From contig JALXDT010000350.1 in assembly GCA_027070475.1 (NCBI GenBank), positions 1-10,007 of the forward strand: a stretch of 10,007 nt of DNA, read 5' to 3'. Every line of letters begins with the position of its first letter. Position 1 is the stretch's first letter. Below the pieces are notes generated by a model, which was not told where the DNA came from, did not search any database, and saw only the letters and a program-made list of their open reading frames with translations. This DNA is from Candidatus Aminicenantota bacterium (GTDB taxonomy: Bacteria; Acidobacteriota; Aminicenantia; JAMOAD01). Shown piece after piece: positions 6,525 through 10,007 of the stretch. Made by a program: the position numbers and the translations under genes.

Positions 6525-8717
6525 ATGGGAATTTTTTTAGTGGCACCGATTAGTGCTGGTATAGCTCTTATCTTTGCTTTTATATTCTATAAAAATGTGA
6601 TGAAGGCTGACGAAGGAACTGAAAAAATGAGAGAAATAGCTGATGCTGTGAAAACAGGTGCAAAAGCATATTTGTCTCAGCAGTATAAAGTTGTTGCAAT
6701 CTTTTTTATCATAACATCAGGATTTCTTGCCTTTTTAGCTTACGGACTTCATGTTCAGTCAGGATGGACTCCTTTTGCATTTTTGACAGGAGGATTTTTC
6801 TCAGCTCTTTCAGGTTATATTGGAATGATGACAGCAACAAATTCTTCTGCGAGAACAGCGAACGGAGCAAGAAAATCTTTGAATGATGCCTTGAAAATTG
6901 CTTTTAGAGCAGGGGCTGTTATGGGATTAACTGTTGTAGGACTTGGACTTGTAGATATTTCTATCTGGTTTAGTGCTCTTTACTTTGGGGCTCACTACAG
7001 TCTAAGAGAGACAACTGTTATTCTTCTCTCATTTGGTATGGGAGCTTCACTACAGGCACTTTTTGCGAGAGTAGGAGGAGGAATTTTTACAAAAGCTGCC
7101 GATGTCGGAGCTGACCTTGTCGGAAAGGTTGAAGCCGGAATTCCTGAGGATGATCCGAGAAATCCTGCCACAATTGCTGATAATGTTGGTGATAATGTTG
7201 GTGATGTCGCAGGTATGGGTGCTGACCTCTATGAATCATATACAGGTTCAATTCTTTCTTCTGCAGCTCTTGGCGCAGCAGCCTTTATTGCAAATAAAAC
7301 TTTGGCATTCAATGCGGTTATTCTCCCTATGATTGTTGCAGGATTAGGAATACTTGCTTCTATTATCGGCGTTTATGCTGTAAAGGCCAAAGAGGACGCT
7401 TCTCAAAAAAATCTTTTATCTGCTTTAAATAGAGGAATTTACTTAAGCTCAGCTATAATAATAATTGGAGTTTATTTTCTCGTAAAAACACTTCTCCCCG
7501 GAAATTTAGGTATAGCAGGCTCTGTTGTCACAGGTTTAATCGTTGGTCTTGTAATAGGTAAATCAACAGAATATTATACATCTTCCGGATACAAACCCAC
7601 TATTTTTGTTGCGAACCAGACTAAAACAGGAGAAGCAACAACTATTCTTGCAGGAATGTCACAGGCAATGATTTCAACTGCAATTCCTATCCTTGCTGTG
7701 GTTACAGGAATTGTTGGTGCCTTTGCATTTGCAGGTGGCTTTTCAACCCCAATCAAAGGCTTATATGGAATTGGTGTTGCAGCAGTTGGAATGCTTTCCA
7801 CTCTCGGGATAACGCTTGCAACAGATGCTTATGGCCCTGTGGCAGATAATGCAGGAGGGAATGCGGAGATGTCTGAACTTCCTCCGGAAGTGAGAAAAAT
7901 CACAGATGCACTTGATGCACTTGGTAATACAACAGCTGCCACTGGAAAAGGCTTTGCTATAGGATCAGCTGCTTTAACAGCTCTGGCTCTCCTTGCTGCT
8001 TATGTTGAAGAGGTAAGAGCGGGTCTTATCAGAGCAGTTGAGCATGGAAGAAATTTTGCTGATTTTGCTAAAGTAGCTGAGCAAAAGGGTGTTGCACTTG
8101 TTCAATTTCTCCATGATTTAACAATCGCTGATTTTATGAAATTTTTCAAAGTTAATCTGATGAATCCCATGGTTATTTCAGGAGTCTTTATTGGGGCAAT
8201 GATGGCATTTTTCTTCTCAGGCCTAACTATAAAGGCTGTAAGTAAAGCAGCAGGAAAAATGGTTGATGAGGTTAGAAGACAGTTTAGAGAGATTCCAGGA
8301 ATAATGGAAGGTAAAGCAAAGCCTGATTATCAAGCCTGCGTTGCTATTTCAACCAAAGGTGCTCAAAAATCAATGGTTGCACCTTCTCTTGCAGCTGTAA
8401 TAGTTCCAATTTTAGTGGGAATAATTTTTGGTGTTGCAGGAGTTATGGGGCTTTTAATCGGAGCTTTAAGCTCTGGTTTTATCCTTGCGATTTTTATGGC
8501 AAACGCAGGTGGAAGCTGGGATAATGCCAAAAAGTATATAGAGGAAGGTAATTTAGGTGGTAAAGGTTCTTCTTCCCATAAAGCAGGTGTTGTCGGAGAT
8601 ACAGTGGGAGATCCCTTGAAGGATACAGCAGGACCTTCATTAAATATCCTTATTAAATTAATGAGTATGGTTTCTGTTGTTGTAGCAGGGCTTACAGTAG
8701 CATTTCATATCTTTTAA
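6525..8717 (+). CDS. hppA: Membrane-bound ion-translocating pyrophosphatase, K+-dependent type
   Basis: This integral membrane enzyme couples PPi hydrolysis to H+ or Na+ export. The 730-residue length and about 16 hydrophobic segments fit the family. Active-site motifs are intact: GGGIFTKAADVGADLVGKVE (184-203), EDDPRNPATIADNVGDNVGD (208-227), ATDAYGPVADNAGGNAEM (432-449), and the C-terminal NAGGSWDNAKKYIE and GDTVGDPLKDTAGPS. GNTTAATGKG has Ala471 and Gly474, where K+-independent enzymes carry Lys and Thr, so K+ dependence is predicted. In helix 6, ADLYESY puts Glu237 three residues after Asp234, as in Na+-pumping Thermotoga PPase, whereas plant H+-PPases have Glu one turn later. Na+ transport is therefore plausible but not proven. 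ATG 6525 is chosen over upstream in-frame ATG 6465 because GAGGAGG (6512-6518) lies six bases before it and the extension is fabF sequence read out of frame. Confidence 0.97.
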   Translation: MGIFLVAPISAGIALIFAFIFYKNVMKADEGTEKMREIADAVKTGAKAYLSQQYKVVAIFFIITSGFLAFLAYGLHVQSGWTPFAFLTGGFFSALSGYIGMMTATNSSARTANGARKSLNDALKIAFRAGAVMGLTVVGLGLVDISIWFSALYFGAHYSLRETTVILLSFGMGASLQALFARVGGGIFTKAADVGADLVGKVEAGIPEDDPRNPATIADNVGDNVGDVAGMGADLYESYTGSILSSAALGAAAFIANKTLAFNAVILPMIVAGLGILASIIGVYAVKAKEDASQKNLLSALNRGIYLSSAIIIIGVYFLVKTLLPGNLGIAGSVVTGLIVGLVIGKSTEYYTSSGYKPTIFVANQTKTGEATTILAGMSQAMISTAIPILAVVTGIVGAFAFAGGFSTPIKGLYGIGVAAVGMLSTLGITLATDAYGPVADNAGGNAEMSELPPEVRKITDALDALGNTTAATGKGFAIGSAALTALALLAAYVEEVRAGLIRAVEHGRNFADFAKVAEQKGVALVQFLHDLTIADFMKFFKVNLMNPMVISGVFIGAMMAFFFSGLTIKAVSKAAGKMVDEVRRQFREIPGIMEGKAKPDYQACVAISTKGAQKSMVAPSLAAVIVPILVGIIFGVAGVMGLLIGALSSGFILAIFMANAGGSWDNAKKYIEEGNLGGKGSSSHKAGVVGDTVGDPLKDTAGPSLNILIKLMSMVSVVVAGLTVAFHIF

Positions 8718-8719
8718 TC

Positions 8720-8747
8720 TTGACAAAAGAAAAAAAAAGAATATATT
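8720..8747 (+). promoter_or_regulatory. Candidate promoter just after hppA
   Basis: A perfect TTGACA (8720-8725) begins three bases after the hppA stop and is followed, 16 bases on, by TATATT (8742-8747); TATTAA at 8744-8749 with an 18-base spacer is an alternative. Initiation would fall near 8754-8757, directly at the foot of the hairpin at 8758. This could drive a short structured RNA. The -10 match may be chance in AT-rich DNA. Confidence 0.35.
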
Positions 8748-8756
8748 AATATATTT

Positions 8757-8820
8757 GAAAAGGGAGCCTTGGCCTCGTAAAGAGGCAGCAAAAGAGCTAT
8801 AAAAAAGGCTCCCTTTTTTA
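8757..8820 (+). ncRNA. Candidate small structured RNA of about 60 nt
   Basis: The segment could be a free-standing transcript. A promoter match ends just before it. A 13-base-pair closing stem joins its two ends. The interior holds a perfect hairpin (GCCTC, GTAAA loop, GAGGC at 8772-8786) and a weak one (AGC/GCT, 8787-8798), and a T-run ends it. I recognise no known RNA family or riboswitch. The simpler view is that it is only the operon terminator. Confidence 0.25.
8758..8820 (+). terminator. Rho-independent terminator of the fab-hppA operon
   Basis: AAAAGGGAGCCTT (8758-8770) pairs perfectly with AAGGCTCCCTTTT (8805-8817), followed by more T residues (TTTATTT). This 13-base-pair, GC-cored stem with a T-tract ends the operon 40 bases after hppA. 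The loop of 34 bases is far longer than the few bases normal for terminators and contains its own 5-base-pair hairpin, giving a branched fold. Confidence 0.85.
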
Positions 8821-8839
8821 TTTAGAAGGGGGATTTTGT

Positions 8840-8868
8840 TTGCTAAAAAAGAGAAATTAAACTAAAAT
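8840..8868 (+). promoter_or_regulatory. Likely promoter of the C69 dipeptidase gene
   Basis: TTGCTA (8840-8845) and TAAAAT (8863-8868) are separated by 17 bases, matching four and five of six consensus positions. The site lies after the terminator and about 30 bases before the next start codon, so the downstream gene probably has its own transcript. Confidence 0.5.
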
Positions 8869-8898
8869 ATATTCTATTAGAAAATAAAGGAGATTATT

Positions 8899-10007
8899 AT
8901 GAAAAGGAGAATATTTTTTGTCTTTCTTATTTTTATTTTTATTTTCCCGCTCTATTCAATCACAAACAAAACCTGTATGTGCAATTGTTTTACGATAATT
9001 GCAGGAAAGAATGCTACAGCTGATGGTTCTGTAATCCTTGCTCATAATGAAGATGATGGAGGTGATGCATATTTAAATATAATGAGAGTAAATGCAAAAA
9101 ATTTCAATGCTCCTCTTTATTCATATTTAAAAAGTGGAGAGAAGATTCAGGTTTCTCCTTCAACTCAGGAATTAATATGGTTTGAGCTACCAGGTTTTAA
9201 TTTTGCAGATAGTTTTATTAATAAAAGTGGTGTTGTAATTGTCTCAAATGGGTGTATGTCCAAAGAAAAGGCTCAAGGGGAGGGAATTATAGGATATATG
9301 TTAAGAAGGCTTGTTATTGAAAGGGCTCATACAGCAAGGGAAGCAGTACTTTTACTTGGAAAATTTGTGGAAGAATATGGTTATAATTCTTCCGGAAGAA
9401 CTTATTCTATTGCTGATAAAAATGAGGGATGGATGGTGGCAGTTGTTAAGGGAAAACACTGGGTTGCCGAAAAGGTTGATGATGATAAAGTGGCTATAAT
9501 TCCAAATCACTATAATATACATAAGATAAATCTTAAAAATACAAGAAAATATTTAGGCTCTAAGGATATAATAAAGTTTGCCATAGAAAAAGGTCTTTAT
9601 AATCCTGAGAAAGATGGAGCCTTTGATTTTGCAAAGGTATATGCGCATAATTTAAAAAACACATACAATACTTACAGGCAATGGAGTGCTTTAAGATTAA
9701 TTGGTGGAAATAAATTTCAGGTGGAAGACATTTATCCATTTGAGATAAAACCTGCAAGAAAAGTTACTCCCGCTCTTCTTATGAGAGTTCTCAGAGATCA
9801 TTTTGAGGGCACAAAATATGATCTTTCAAAAAAAGAGACAAGTCCTAACAATCCTTCAACCTATGGAAATAAAAGGCCGATTTGTGTTAAGACAACAAGA
9901 TATTCTATAGTTGCTCAATTAAGAGATAATTTACCTGAACCCATATCAACTTTAATCTGGGTATCAATTGGCAAACCTGATACATCAATATTCCTCCCCC
10001 TTTACTA
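8899..10007 (+). CDS. Secreted family C69 dipeptidase (3' end outside window)
   Basis: The frame is open from ATG 8899 to the window end (369 complete codons) without a stop, so the gene is cut off. AAAGGAG (8886-8892) lies six bases before the ATG. The N terminus, MKRRIFFVFLIFIFIFPLYS, is a classic signal peptide. Then follows CFTIIAGKNATADGSVILAHNEDDGG from Cys30, matching the C69 pattern in which a Cys exposed by processing is the Ntn-hydrolase nucleophile, followed by the ADGS and NED motifs. Members cleave dipeptides and other short peptides, and this one should act outside the cytoplasmic membrane in peptide scavenging. Family proteins are often 450-550 residues, so perhaps a quarter or more is missing. 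Two further cysteines (Cys26, Cys28) precede the nucleophile. It is separated from hppA by a terminator and has its own promoter. Confidence 0.93.
   Translation, partial: MKRRIFFVFLIFIFIFPLYSITNKTCMCNCFTIIAGKNATADGSVILAHNEDDGGDAYLNIMRVNAKNFNAPLYSYLKSGEKIQVSPSTQELIWFELPGFNFADSFINKSGVVIVSNGCMSKEKAQGEGIIGYMLRRLVIERAHTAREAVLLLGKFVEEYGYNSSGRTYSIADKNEGWMVAVVKGKHWVAEKVDDDKVAIIPNHYNIHKINLKNTRKYLGSKDIIKFAIEKGLYNPEKDGAFDFAKVYAHNLKNTYNTYRQWSALRLIGGNKFQVEDIYPFEIKPARKVTPALLMRVLRDHFEGTKYDLSKKETSPNNPSTYGNKRPICVKTTRYSIVAQLRDNLPEPISTLIWVSIGKPDTSIFLPLY

Noticed and set aside
7178..7206. Tandem 12-base repeat GATAATGTTGGT in hppA
   Set aside because: It encodes the conserved DNVGDNVGD pyrophosphate-binding motif of the family, so it is protein-driven and not a repeat element.
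7102..7332. Small + strand frame inside hppA
   Set aside because: It is an out-of-frame shadow of the conserved pyrophosphatase core, with no similarity to a known protein.
9311..9757. Open frames overlapping the C69 peptidase gene on both strands (9311-9499 and 9560-9757)
   Set aside because: The continuous C69 frame explains the region; these lack starts with ribosome sites and are low-complexity shadows.

Overview
The window is bacterial chromosome, AT-rich (roughly one-third GC by eye), with dense gene packing and strong purine-rich ribosome binding sites in front of most genes. Ribosomal protein L32, PlsX, type II fatty acid synthesis enzymes and a membrane pyrophosphatase make it clearly bacterial. 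The residue pattern of the pyrophosphatase points to the K+-dependent, possibly Na+-pumping kind that is common in anaerobes. I cannot name the phylum from the sequence alone; a poorly sampled anaerobic lineage is a reasonable guess, not a demonstrated fact. I see no mobile elements, tRNA, rRNA or CRISPR.

Left part (1-2165): the 3' end of an unrecognised membrane protein gene on the + strand runs tail to tail into a B12-binding radical SAM gene on the - strand, and their stop codons share the bases TTAG. A gap of about 360 bases follows (2166-2524). It holds a possible decayed coding remnant on the - strand (2238-2381), a very AT-rich stretch with a 10-base direct repeat, an inverted repeat, and a textbook promoter (TTGACA, 16 bases, TATAAT) that drives the next operon.

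Centre (2525-8717): one tightly packed operon, yceD - rpmF - plsX - fabG - acpP - fabF - hppA, with gaps of 1 to 25 bases and one 11-base overlap. It joins 50S ribosome assembly factors (YceD, L32) to phospholipid precursor and fatty acid synthesis (PlsX, FabG, ACP, FabF). It then adds an ion-pumping pyrophosphatase one base after fabF, which would recycle the PPi released by biosynthesis into an ion gradient. The fabH and fabD genes that sit between plsX and fabG in the E. coli cluster are absent here. The operon ends at a strong but unusual terminator with a 34-base loop that can itself fold. A good promoter match lies just in front of that structure, so it may also be a small RNA of about 60 nt.

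Right part (8899-10007): a secreted family C69 (Ntn-hydrolase) dipeptidase gene with its own likely promoter, cut off by the window end.

The genes themselves are mostly housekeeping. The points most worth a second look are hppA inside the fatty acid operon, the missing fabD/fabH, the candidate small RNA at 8757-8820, and the inverted repeat touching the operon promoter.
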